Source of the DNA: Knoellia sp. Soil729 | Lineage (GTDB): Bacteria > Actinomycetota > Actinomycetes > Actinomycetales > Dermatophilaceae | Assembly (NCBI RefSeq): GCF_001427985.1 | Contig: NZ_LMSA01000002.1 | Coordinates: forward strand, 784,544-848,543 | Length of the DNA: 64,000 nt | Direction: 5' to 3' | In this document: positions 51,318 to 62,782 of the stretch, piece by piece | Numbering within the stretch: position 1 is the stretch's first letter | How the letters are laid out: each line of letters begins with the position of its first letter | Notes under the pieces: model-generated | Databases searched by the model: none | Told to the model about the DNA's origin: nothing | Seen by the model: the letters and a program-made list of their open reading frames with translations, nothing else | Position numbers and translations under genes: made by a program

Positions 51318-52171
51318 ACGAGGGTGACGTCGTTCTTGGCGGCGAGCCCGGCGAAGGCCCGGGCTGCACGACCGAAGGCCACGGGCCCGGAGAAGCCGCC
51401 CAGCTCGTGGGCACTGGCGAGGTGCGGCTCCAGGGAGGCGTAGCCGGCATACCCGTCGGCCTTGAGGGCCGCGATGGTGGCGTCGAGCTCACCGTCACCC
51501 TCGCCGGAGGGCACGACCTCGCCGGTGGCGGCGATGGCGTCCTTGACCTGGAAGTACTCGAGCCAGGGGCGCAGCATGGCGTAGCCGTCGGTGTGCGGTT
51601 TCACCCCGACCTGGACGAAGTTGGCGTTGTCCCACGCGATCCGCAGGGCCGGCGAGTCGACCGACTGCATGATGTCGAGCACCCGCTCGGGGATGTCGCC
51701 GTAGATGCCCTTCTCGTTCTCGTGCAGCAGCACCACCCCCTCGGCTGCGGCGAGCTCGGCCAGCGCCGAGAGGCGCTCGATGACGGCGTCGCGGATCTCG
51801 TCCTGGCTCTGACCCTCGCCGCGGTAGAAGGAGAAGATCCGGATGTAGGTCGTGTCGAGCCCCTTGGCCACGGAGATGATCTGCCGCAACCGCTCGACCT
51901 CGTGCTCGACAGGCAGGCTCACGTCGACCTTGCCGATGGGGCTGGCGACGGCCGAGACCTTGAGGCCTTGGGCGTCGAGGACGTCCTTGAGCTCGCCGAC
52001 CTGCTCGGGCGTGAGCTCCGAGACGTTGGTGCCCCAGGCGCTGCGCACCTCGATGTGGCTGGCGCCGAGGGCGAGCAGCACGGCGGCCTGCACCGCAGGA
52101 TCGGGGTCGACCTCGTCGCCGAAGCCCGACAGCTGCCACGTGGTGGTGGGTCCCGCCACGTCGGCGCTCAC
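51314..52171 (-). CDS. Xylose-isomerase-like TIM-barrel protein (sugar phosphate isomerase/epimerase family)
   Basis: 285-residue AP-endonuclease-2/xylose-isomerase-like barrel. GTG 52171 sits in a GTGA overlap with the preceding oxidoreductase. Metal-ligand stretches: ASHIEVRSAWG about residue 40, HENEKGIYGDIPE about 150, DNANFVQVGVKPHTDGY about 180, and FQVKDAIAATGEVVPSGEGDGELD about 215, ending GYASLEPHLAS about 250. The Glu-Asp-His-Glu metal set is visible. It pairs with an oxidoreductase on each side. Such pairs are found in oxidative glycoside cleavage and inositol pathways. The substrate is not assigned. Confidence 0.78.
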   Translation of the reverse strand: MSADVAGPTTTWQLSGFGDEVDPDPAVQAAVLLALGASHIEVRSAWGTNVSELTPEQVGELKDVLDAQGLKVSAVASPIGKVDVSLPVEHEVERLRQIISVAKGLDTTYIRIFSFYRGEGQSQDEIRDAVIERLSALAELAAAEGVVLLHENEKGIYGDIPERVLDIMQSVDSPALRIAWDNANFVQVGVKPHTDGYAMLRPWLEYFQVKDAIAATGEVVPSGEGDGELDATIAALKADGYAGYASLEPHLASAHELGGFSGPVAFGRAARAFAGLAAKNDVTLV

Positions 52172-53334
52172 AGCTCCACGCTCCACTTGCCCTCGTCCTT
52201 GATGCGTCTGTCCAGCTCGGCCAGGTAGTCCGCCTCGTCGAAGTCGAGGGGAACCTCGGTGCCCTTCCAGCTCGAGAGGTGGATGGCGTTCGCAAGGCGC
52301 ACCCCCTGTATGCCGTCCGACCCGGGTGCGAGGAGGGGCGTGCCGTCGAGGATGTTGGCCGCGAAGTTCTCGAGGACACCGGAGTGCTGCTCGCCCCAGG
52401 CCGACTCGAACTCGATGACCTCGGTCACGGCCAGCTCGGCCATGTCGAGCTCACCCATGAAGAGCTTGCGCACGTCCTCGACATCCATGCCCTCGCTCAG
52501 CTCGCGCTCGGGCTTGGTGAGGCGGGTGATCGTGGCCGTCTTGCTGTTCTCGACGACGATCTTGCCCTGCTCGCCGAGGATCTCGAAGCGGTCGGTGCCG
52601 ACGAGGTCGTGGGTCGCGGTGACGAAGACACCCGTGGCGCCGTCGCCGTAGTCGAGGACCGCGGTCACCTCGTCCTCCACCGCGATGTCGCGCCGGAAGC
52701 CGTAGGCCACCTTGGAGTAGACCGACTTGGGGACGCCACAGATCCACTGCAGCAGGTCCAGCTGGTGCGGTGCCTGGTTGACGAGAACCCCTCCACCCTC
52801 GCCACCCCAGGTGGCGCGCCACTCGCTGGAGTCGTAGTAGCCCTGCGGGCGCCACCAGTTCGTGATGATCCAGTTGGTGCGCCGGATGCCGCCGATCTCG
52901 CCGTTGTCGACGATCTCCTTGAGCCGCTGGTAGAGCGGGTTGTTGCGCTGGTTGAACATGATCGCGAAGGTCAGCTCGGGCTTGGTCGCCGCGAACTCGT
53001 TGAGGGCCCTGACCTGCTTGGTGTAGACCCCGGCCGGCTTCTCCACGAGGACGTGGAGGTTGCGCTCGAGGGCCTCGATGCCCATCTGCGGGTGGAGGAA
53101 GTGCGGCACGCAGGTGACCACGGCATCGACCTCACCGCTGTCCATCATCGCCAGGTAGTCGTCGAAGAACGGCACGTCCGGGTACGCCTCGGCGGCGAGG
53201 GCCTTCTTGTCGGGGTTGGGGTCGCTGATGGCCCCGATCACCATGTTGGGCACCATGCCCTTGCTGATGAACGTGGCATAGGCGCCACCCTGCTGGCCCA
53301 GGCCGATGATGCCGAGGCGAACCTGCTTGCTCAT
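52168..53334 (-). CDS. Gfo/Idh/MocA-family oxidoreductase
   Basis: 388-residue NAD-dependent sugar dehydrogenase family member with an intact Rossmann motif LGIIGLGQQGGAY at the start. VVTCVPHFLHPQM about residue 72 and EKPAGVYTKQVRALNEF about 97 hold the catalytic Lys. WRATWGGEGGGVLVNQAPHQLDLLQW about 180 carries the conserved His/Asp. This region resembles glycoside 3-dehydrogenases. ATG 53334 is preceded by GGAGAG 7 bases upstream. It overlaps the TIM-barrel gene by 4 bases (GTGA). Probably oxidises a hexose, hexuronate or glycoside hydroxyl. Confidence 0.83.
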   Translation of the reverse strand: MSKQVRLGIIGLGQQGGAYATFISKGMVPNMVIGAISDPNPDKKALAAEAYPDVPFFDDYLAMMDSGEVDAVVTCVPHFLHPQMGIEALERNLHVLVEKPAGVYTKQVRALNEFAATKPELTFAIMFNQRNNPLYQRLKEIVDNGEIGGIRRTNWIITNWWRPQGYYDSSEWRATWGGEGGGVLVNQAPHQLDLLQWICGVPKSVYSKVAYGFRRDIAVEDEVTAVLDYGDGATGVFVTATHDLVGTDRFEILGEQGKIVVENSKTATITRLTKPERELSEGMDVEDVRKLFMGELDMAELAVTEVIEFESAWGEQHSGVLENFAANILDGTPLLAPGSDGIQGVRLANAIHLSSWKGTEVPLDFDEADYLAELDRRIKDEGKWSVEL

Positions 53335-53391
53335 GTCGTGACTCTCCGTCGAGGGGATGTGGCGGTGGATGTGGGGCGGTCAGAGGTGTGG

Positions 53392-54249
53392 TCAGAAGAG
53401 GTCCGCGTGGCCCAGGGCCACGAGGTTGTCGTGCGAGGTCTGGAGTGCCTCCCAGACGGTGCGGCCATAGAGCTCGTCCTGCTCCACGAGGAGGTACCGC
53501 GCGCCGGCGCCGAGTGCGGCCGGGACGATCGAGGCGAAGTCGAGGTTGCCCTCACCCACCTCGGCGAACTGGACGACGTTCTTGAACTCCGTCATGAAGC
53601 CGGGGAAGTCACCCGCATCCAAGAGCCCGAAGGCGGAGTCGGCCAGCATCCCGACGCGGTAGTCCTTGAGGTGGACCATCGCCGTGCGGCCGGCATACTT
53701 CTCGATCGTCCGGACCGGGTCGAAGCCGCCGCGCTGGACCCAGTGCACGTCGATCTCAAGACCCATGGCGGGCGAGTTCTCGGCGATGGTGTCGAGGAGG
53801 AGGGTGCCGTCGACCTTGGCAAACTCGATGTGGTGGTTGTGGTAGTAGAGGCCAAGACCGTTCTCCTGCAATCGTTCTGCATACTCGTTGGCTTGCTTTG
53901 CGAAGTCGACGACAGCCTCGGCCGACTTCATGGCGGGCAGCGGCAGCATGCCGATGCGCAGGAGCGAGGTGCCGAGACGCTTGGCGTCGTCGACGACCTT
54001 GGCGAAGTGGTCCTTGAGCGAGTCGCCCGGCATGCCCTTGGGCGTCTCCATCGCCACGGACAGCGCAGCGATGTCCATGCCGAGCTCGTCACGCGCCCGT
54101 TCCAGCTCGGCGACGTTCTCGGGCGTCATCGCGATCTGCGAGATCTCGACGGCGTGATAGCCGATCTCGCTCACCTTGCGGAGCGTCTCGAACGCCCCCA
54201 CCTCGGCGACGCTCTCCTTGAGCATCATGGCTTGGACACCAATGGTCAC
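53392..54249 (-). CDS. Xylose-isomerase-like TIM-barrel protein, first copy
   Basis: 285-residue member of the sugar phosphate isomerase/epimerase family. GTG 54249 lies in a GTGA overlap with the UxuB-like gene. Metal-site segments: GYHAVEISQIAM about residue 30, GLGLYYHNHHIEFAK about 128, MGLEIDVHWVQRGGFDP about 165, MVHLKDYRVG about 190, and EVGEGNLDF about 230. It resembles IolE/IolI-like enzymes and TIM-barrel partners of oxidative deglycosylation. It is only 25-30 % like the second barrel at 51314 by eye. Its message continues into the intact oxidoreductase 57 bases later. Confidence 0.8.
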   Translation of the reverse strand: MTIGVQAMMLKESVAEVGAFETLRKVSEIGYHAVEISQIAMTPENVAELERARDELGMDIAALSVAMETPKGMPGDSLKDHFAKVVDDAKRLGTSLLRIGMLPLPAMKSAEAVVDFAKQANEYAERLQENGLGLYYHNHHIEFAKVDGTLLLDTIAENSPAMGLEIDVHWVQRGGFDPVRTIEKYAGRTAMVHLKDYRVGMLADSAFGLLDAGDFPGFMTEFKNVVQFAEVGEGNLDFASIVPAALGAGARYLLVEQDELYGRTVWEALQTSHDNLVALGHADLF

Positions 54250-55661
54250 TGGACTTCCTTCCCTTGCGCTTCGAGTGATTCGACCTGTTGCACGATGGTT
54301 GCGGCGAGGCCCTTGTCGCCAAGCCCGAGCCACTCGAGAACTCGATCGACGCCGTTGTCGACCGAGCCGTCCACGAGCCCCCTCAGCAGGTCCGACTGCG
54401 TGTCCGTCACCGGTGCGCCGGCACCTCGCAAGTGCGCCACCCACGCGGAGACGAGGCGGAGTGCACCGGGGCTGGCCGGTCCCTGCTCCAGCTCGGCCGA
54501 GATGACCGGCGTTGCGCGGATCGGGATCTTCTGCGACCCGTCGGCGGCGATCTGGGCCAGTAGATGACGGATGTTGGCGTTGGAGTAGCGCTCCAGCAGG
54601 GCCTCGCGGTAGGCCGTGACCTCCGCCTCCGGGAGGGGCAGGTGTCGCCCCGCGGCGTCCCACCACTCCTGCACCCACTGGCGGACCTGCGGGTCGGCGA
54701 TCGCGTCGGCGACGGTCTCGTGGCCGAGGATCGATGCACCGTAGGCCATGAGGGAGTGCGAGCCGTTGAGCATCCACAGCTTGCGCTGCTCGAAGGGTGC
54801 CACCTCGTCGACGAAGCGGGCACCCACGGCGTCCCACGCGGGACGACCTCCGGGGAAGTCGCCGGCCAGGACCCACTCTGTGAACGGCTCCGTGGGAACG
54901 ACCTCGGGGTCGTCGACTCCGGCGAGCGATCGGACGTCCGCGCAGTCGGTGTCGGTGGTGCGCGGGGTGATGCGGTCCACCATCGTCGTGACGAACGAGA
55001 CGTGTTCGTCGATCCAGAGCTGCAGCGTCTGGTCCACCTCGGCCACGAGGTCGGCGACGACGTGCGACACCATCGCCCCGTTGTGGGGGACGTTGTCGTT
55101 GGGGACGATCGCGATCGCTCCGGCCCCGGCGGCGCGGCGGGCAAGGAGCCCTGCGACGAGCCGGCCGGGGGTCGTGGTCACGACACCCTGCCGTGGATCG
55201 GCTTTCAGGGCCGCGACGTCGGCGCGCACGGCTTCGTCCCGCAGGTCGAGGCCTCCGTCGGCGTCGCGCCGGTAGCCGGCCTCGGTCACGGTGAGGGTGA
55301 CCACGGCGACCTCGGGCCGCGAGAAGTAGTCGCGCAGGGCGTCCAGGTCGGCGCCGGGGTGGACCGCGGAGAGGCTGGAGACGACCTCCGGCTGGGGTGC
55401 CTGCGGGCCTCGCACGAGGAGTGTGTAGAGCCCGTCCTGCTCGGCGAGGGACTCGGCCGCCGCCGGCGAGCGTCCCGTGAACGCCGCGATGCCCCACTCG
55501 GCAGCGTCGGGAGCGTGCTCGGTGTACCAGGCCGCGTGCGCCCGGAAGAAGTTGCCGAGGCCGAGGTGGATGATCCGCACCGGCGCAGCGGGGCGGCCGT
55601 GGGCAGTCCGCGAGAGGCGCGGGAGGTCGGCGCCGCTGGCAGTCAGCTCTGCGCCGCTCAC
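54246..55661 (-). CDS. uxuB: Fructuronate reductase / mannonate dehydrogenase-like enzyme
   Basis: 471-residue member of the mannitol dehydrogenase long-chain family. GTG 55661 overlaps the uxaC stop (GTGA). The NAD fold begins VRIIHLGLGNFFRAH about residue 25. The second-half catalytic motif is KLWMLNGSHSLMAYGA about 285 (the Lys-Asn-His set). IVPNDNVPHNGAMV about 175 is the PNDN-type block typical of UxuB/UxaB. The order and overlap with uxaC strongly suggest reduction of D-fructuronate to D-mannonate. Tagaturonate reductase or mannitol dehydrogenase are less likely in this context. Confidence 0.86.
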   Translation of the reverse strand: MSGAELTASGADLPRLSRTAHGRPAAPVRIIHLGLGNFFRAHAAWYTEHAPDAAEWGIAAFTGRSPAAAESLAEQDGLYTLLVRGPQAPQPEVVSSLSAVHPGADLDALRDYFSRPEVAVVTLTVTEAGYRRDADGGLDLRDEAVRADVAALKADPRQGVVTTTPGRLVAGLLARRAAGAGAIAIVPNDNVPHNGAMVSHVVADLVAEVDQTLQLWIDEHVSFVTTMVDRITPRTTDTDCADVRSLAGVDDPEVVPTEPFTEWVLAGDFPGGRPAWDAVGARFVDEVAPFEQRKLWMLNGSHSLMAYGASILGHETVADAIADPQVRQWVQEWWDAAGRHLPLPEAEVTAYREALLERYSNANIRHLLAQIAADGSQKIPIRATPVISAELEQGPASPGALRLVSAWVAHLRGAGAPVTDTQSDLLRGLVDGSVDNGVDRVLEWLGLGDKGLAATIVQQVESLEAQGKEVQ

Positions 55662-57070
55662 AGCTTGAACGCCTTGCTCGGGATGCTCGTCACGAGATCG
55701 ACGGCGGTCTCGTGCGCCTCCTCCTCGGTCAGCCGGTGCTCGGTGACGAGCTGGGCGAGGTATGCCGCGTCGAGACGACGCGACATGTCGTGCCGTGCCG
55801 GGATCGACAGGAACGCACGGGTGTCGTCGATGAAGCCCGAGGTGCGGTAGAAGCCGGCCGTCTCGGTGACGGCACCGCGATAGCGGCGCACCGCCTCGGG
55901 TGCGTCGAGGAACCACCAGGGCGCACCGGCATACACGCTGGGATAGAAGCCGGCGAGCGGCGCGATCTCGCGAGAGAAGACGGTCTCGTCGAGCGTGAAG
56001 AGCACCAGCTGGAAACCGTCGGTCGTGCCGAACCGGCCCAGAAGGTGATGCAGGCCGCGCGTGAACTCGACGCCGATGGGGATGTCGTGACCGGTGTCGG
56101 GACCGAAGCGGTCGAACGTCGGCGTGTGGTGGTTGCGCAGGGAGCCGGGGTGCAGCGTCATGACGAGGCCGTCCTCGGTCGCCATGCGCGCCATCTCGAC
56201 GAGCATGTGGCGACGGAAGGCGGTGGCCTCGGCCTCGCTCGCGTCACCGGTCAGAGCTGCCCTGTAGATGCGGTCCGCCTCGTTGCGCTCGAGCGTGAGA
56301 GTCACGACGTCGGCGTGGCTGTGGTCGGTCGAGACGCCGCCGTTGGCCTTGAAGAAGCGGCGACGGTCCTCGAGCGCGGCGAGGTAGCCGGCATACGTGG
56401 AGGTGTCGATGTCGGCAGCCACACCAAGCGACTTGGCGAGCTCGGAGAAGTCGGGGCGAGCGGCCTCGAGGTAGCGGTCGGGGCGGAACGTGGGCGCGAC
56501 GCGGGTCGCGACCGTCGGGTCGGCGGCCAGGGTGCGGTGGTGCTCGAGCGAGTCGACCGGATCGTCGGTCGTGGCGAGGACGGAGATGCCGAAGCGCTCT
56601 GTCAGGGCACGCGGCCGGAACTGCGGCGTGGTCAGGGCTGCGGCAATCTGGTCGTAGATGAGGTCGGCGGTCTCGGCGGACGGCTGCTGCTCGATGCCGA
56701 AGACCTCGGCGAGCACGCTCTCCATCCAGAACTTGCTGGCGGTGCCCCGGAACGCGGGCCAGTTCTGGCAGAAGAGCCGCCAGGCCGGGCGCGAGCCCGC
56801 CTCGTCGATCTGCGTGCCCCCGACGCCGAGGTCGGCCAGCGGCACACCTTGGGCATGGAGCAGCCGGAAGATGTAGTGGTCGGGCGAGAGGAGCAGGGAC
56901 GTGGGGTCGGAGAACGGCGTGTCCTGGGCGAGCCACTCCGCCGGCACGTGGCCGTGCGGCGAGATGATCGGCAGCCCTGCGGTCGCGGCATACAGGCGGC
57001 GGGCGACGTCGCGGGTGCCGGGGTCTGCGGGCAGGAGCCGATCGGGCTGCAGTGAGGTCATGTCCAGCAT
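55658..57070 (-). CDS. uxaC: Uronate (glucuronate) isomerase
   Basis: 470-residue amidohydrolase-fold isomerase, same length as E. coli UxaC, converting D-glucuronate to D-fructuronate. The N-terminal metal motif is PIISPHGHVPAEWLA about residue 30 (HxH). WRLFCQNWPAF about 90, FGISVLATTDDPVDSLEHH about 160 and SIPARHDMSRRLDAAYLAQLV about 430 fit the family. ATG 57070 (MLDMTSLQ) is chosen; ATG 57061 is an alternative. It is the first gene of a six-gene operon (uxaC-uxuB-TIM-oxidoreductase-TIM-oxidoreductase) and diverges from larA with 90 bases between. Confidence 0.92.
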   Translation of the reverse strand: MLDMTSLQPDRLLPADPGTRDVARRLYAATAGLPIISPHGHVPAEWLAQDTPFSDPTSLLLSPDHYIFRLLHAQGVPLADLGVGGTQIDEAGSRPAWRLFCQNWPAFRGTASKFWMESVLAEVFGIEQQPSAETADLIYDQIAAALTTPQFRPRALTERFGISVLATTDDPVDSLEHHRTLAADPTVATRVAPTFRPDRYLEAARPDFSELAKSLGVAADIDTSTYAGYLAALEDRRRFFKANGGVSTDHSHADVVTLTLERNEADRIYRAALTGDASEAEATAFRRHMLVEMARMATEDGLVMTLHPGSLRNHHTPTFDRFGPDTGHDIPIGVEFTRGLHHLLGRFGTTDGFQLVLFTLDETVFSREIAPLAGFYPSVYAGAPWWFLDAPEAVRRYRGAVTETAGFYRTSGFIDDTRAFLSIPARHDMSRRLDAAYLAQLVTEHRLTEEEAHETAVDLVTSIPSKAFKL

Positions 57071-57100
57071 CGTGGCCCTGCGCGCGGTGGCCCGTCCACG

Positions 57101-57132
57101 GGTTGCCACCAGTTGCCCGGCACCCTTGCCAC
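57101..57132. promoter_or_regulatory. Shared operator-like site R1 between uxaC and larA
   Basis: TTGCCACCAGTTGCC (57103-57117), plus a third half-site CTTGCCAC (57125-57132), lies 33 bases from the uxaC start and 44 from the larA start. Its two halves are 10 bases apart, as in R2 and R3, so one protein could control both divergent genes. Confidence 0.72.
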
Positions 57133-57160
57133 AGGTTCGCGACGCAGCGAGAGTGAGGTC

Positions 57161-58453
57161 ATGACATCGACCCTTGAGGAGTCCCCCGCCCAGGCCGCAA
57201 CCCGCGCGGCGAGAATCGGCGACGAACACGGCGTCCTCACCACCGAGCAGGTGACGGCCTTCATCGCCGCACAGCTCGCGCAGGTCGACGTCGACGGCAG
57301 GAGCGTGTGCATCGTCGTCCCCGACGGCACCCGCACCTGCCCCCTGCCGATGCTCATGGGCGCCGTGCACACCGCGCTCGACGGCCGCGCCAGCCGGATG
57401 ACCGCCCTCATCGCACTCGGCACCCACCAGCCGATGAGCGAGGAGGCCCTCGCCAAGCACCTGGGCTACGAGGTCGGGGTCATCGAGGAGACCTATCCCG
57501 GCCTGACGGTCCTCAACCACGAGTGGTGGAAGCCGGAGTCGTTCGCCGACCTCGGCACGATCCCGGCCTCACGCCTGGCCGAGCTGTCCGAGGGCCGGCT
57601 CACCATGGACGTGCCGGTCCACCTCAACAAGGCCGTCGTCGAGCACGACATCGCCCTCGTCGTCGGCCCCGTCCTGCCCCACGAGGTCGTCGGGATGTCC
57701 GGCGGCAACAAGTACTTCTTCCCGGGCGTGGCCGGTCAGGACATCATCGACGTCTCCCACTGGATCGGCGCCCTCATCACCTCCGCCGAGATCATCGGGA
57801 CCACCGCGGTGACACCGGTGCGTGCGCTCATCAACGAGGGCGCGGCGCTCGTGCCCGCCGAGAAGCTCGCCCTGTGTGTCGTCGGTGAGGCCGGCAGCCT
57901 GGACCTTCACTCGGTCTCGTTCGGCGACCCGGTCGCCTCGTGGGCGAGCGCGTCGGAGGTCAGTGCGGCGACGCACGTGCACCACCTCGATGCGCCCGTG
58001 TCGCGGGTCATCTCGGTCATCCCCGAGATGTACGAGGACATCTGGACGGGCGCCAAGGGGTTCTACAAGCTCGAGCCGGTGGTCGCCGACGGTGGCGAGG
58101 TCATCCTCTATGCGCCGCACATCACCGAGATCTCCACGAGCCACCCCGAGATCCTCGAGATCGGCTACCACTGCCGCGACTACTTCGTGAAGCAGTGGGA
58201 CCGCTTCAAGCACATCCACTGGGGCACGCTTGCCCACTCGACCCACCTGCGTGGCGCCGGGACCTTTGACGCCGAGACCGGTGAGGAGCGGCTGCGGGTC
58301 AAGGTCACCCTCGCCACCCGGATCCCCGAGGAGCAGTGCCGTCAGGCGAACCTGGGCTACGTGGACCTGGACTCGATCGACCTCGCGGCCGAGGCCGAGG
58401 CTGGCACGTTCGTGGTGCCCAACGCCGGCGAGGTGCTCTTCCGGCTCGGCTGA
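57161..58453 (+). CDS. LarA-family nickel-pincer hydroxy-acid epimerase, predicted D-mannonate/D-gluconate 2-epimerase
   Basis: 430-residue LarA-family protein (DUF2088 N-domain plus C-domain). All active-site features are present: PDGTRT (Asp55, Arg58), the proton-shuttling His in ALGTHQPMS (His89) and PHEVVG (His174), the NPN-linked Lys in SGGNKYFFPG (Lys184), and the nickel-ligand His in DVSHW (His200). Spacing His174-Lys184-His200 equals that of Lactobacillus LarA. ATG 57161 follows GAGTGAGG. The family epimerises C2 of alpha-hydroxy acids, and a D-gluconate 2-epimerase is known among relatives. Placed between uxaC/uxuB (making D-mannonate) and gnd/gluconokinase (using D-gluconate), D-mannonate to D-gluconate is the best fit. 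Lactate racemase is the default label and less likely. Confidence 0.85.
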   Translation: MTSTLEESPAQAATRAARIGDEHGVLTTEQVTAFIAAQLAQVDVDGRSVCIVVPDGTRTCPLPMLMGAVHTALDGRASRMTALIALGTHQPMSEEALAKHLGYEVGVIEETYPGLTVLNHEWWKPESFADLGTIPASRLAELSEGRLTMDVPVHLNKAVVEHDIALVVGPVLPHEVVGMSGGNKYFFPGVAGQDIIDVSHWIGALITSAEIIGTTAVTPVRALINEGAALVPAEKLALCVVGEAGSLDLHSVSFGDPVASWASASEVSAATHVHHLDAPVSRVISVIPEMYEDIWTGAKGFYKLEPVVADGGEVILYAPHITEISTSHPEILEIGYHCRDYFVKQWDRFKHIHWGTLAHSTHLRGAGTFDAETGEERLRVKVTLATRIPEEQCRQANLGYVDLDSIDLAAEAEAGTFVVPNAGEVLFRLG

Positions 58454-59430
58454 GCCGTCGAGCGACGGACGACGAGCTTGACGGGCATGACGAGCGGCTC
58501 GCGGGAGGTGGCCTGCGCACCCTGGGCCATGGCGACGAGGTTGCGCACCGCCGTCTCGCCCTGCTGGCGCAAGGGCGACGCCACGGTCGTGAGCTCGGGC
58601 TCGACCACCTCGGCGAGCAGGATGTTGTCGAACCCGATGACGCTCACGTCCTCGGGGACCGAGACCCCCATCCGGTGCAGCCCCTTGATGACGCCGATCG
58701 CGAGCACGTCGTTGTAGGCGATCACCGCCGTCGTCGACTGCGACATGATCTCGCGAACCCGCGCGAAGCCGGCGTCGATCGTCGGCTTCTGCGTCGGCCC
58801 CACCCGGCGGATCTTCATCTCGAGCTCGAAGCCCGCCTCTCGCAGCGCCTGCCAGCGGACGCCGTCGGTCCAGCTCGCCTCGGGCCCGCTGACATAGGTC
58901 ACCGACGTGTGGCCGAGCTCGCCCAGGTGCTCGAGTGCCCGGCGGGCACCTCGCGCGTTGTCGACGAGCAGGCACGGCACCTCGGGGAGGCGCCGGTTGA
59001 GGACGACCACGGGCTTCTGCTTCGCCAAGGTGCGGATCGTGCTGTCCGACATCCGCGAGCTCGCAAGCACGACACCCTCGACGGTCGACAGCTCGTGCTC
59101 GATCCAGGCACGCTCGACGTCGGCATCCTCACGGGTGTGCGAGAGCCGCATCGTGTAGCCGAGGTCAGCCGCCGCCTCGTGGGCGCCGCGGATGATCTCC
59201 GCATAGAACGGGTTCGTGATGTCGGTGACCACCAGGGCCAGGGTTCGGGTGCGCGAGGTCGTGAGCCCGGGCAGCACCGAGGTCCGGTAGCCCAGCTCAC
59301 GGGCCGCCTCGAAGATTCGCGCCGCCGTCTCTGCGTTGACCCGGCCGGGTCGGGCGAATGCCCTCGAGACTGTCGACGCGGCGACACCCGCGGCTTTCGC
59401 CACGTCGTAGATCGTCGGCCGCTGTGCCAC
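58357..59430 (-). CDS. LacI-family transcription regulator
   Basis: 357-residue repressor from GTG 59430. The helix-turn-helix PTIYDVAKAAGVAASTVSRAF lies in the first 30 residues. The ligand-binding periplasmic-protein-like domain runs about 60-335 (ALVVTDITNPFYAEIIRGA, VVLASSRMSD, VLNRRLPEVPCLLVDN, VTYVSGPEASWTDGVRWQAL, and AYNDVLAIGVIKGLHRMGVSVPEDVSVIGFDNILLAE). The last 25-30 residues run antisense into the end of larA (97-base tail-to-tail overlap). Divergence from uidA, and the shared 15-base site directly before its own start, make it the likely regulator of the island. The inducer is probably a uronate or a pathway intermediate. Confidence 0.88.
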   Translation of the reverse strand: MAQRPTIYDVAKAAGVAASTVSRAFARPGRVNAETAARIFEAARELGYRTSVLPGLTTSRTRTLALVVTDITNPFYAEIIRGAHEAAADLGYTMRLSHTREDADVERAWIEHELSTVEGVVLASSRMSDSTIRTLAKQKPVVVLNRRLPEVPCLLVDNARGARRALEHLGELGHTSVTYVSGPEASWTDGVRWQALREAGFELEMKIRRVGPTQKPTIDAGFARVREIMSQSTTAVIAYNDVLAIGVIKGLHRMGVSVPEDVSVIGFDNILLAEVVEPELTTVASPLRQQGETAVRNLVAMAQGAQATSREPLVMPVKLVVRRSTAQPSRKSTSPALGTTNVPASASAARSIESRST

Positions 59431-59443
59431 GTGCCCAACCTAG

Positions 59444-62781
<3,338 letters not shown>

Positions 62782-62782
62782 C

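Noticed and set aside
52279..54567. 762-codon plus-strand frame opposite the oxidoreductase and TIM-barrel genes
   Set aside because: Shadow frame. The minus strand has Rossmann, EKPAG and metal-site motifs and stop-start overlaps.
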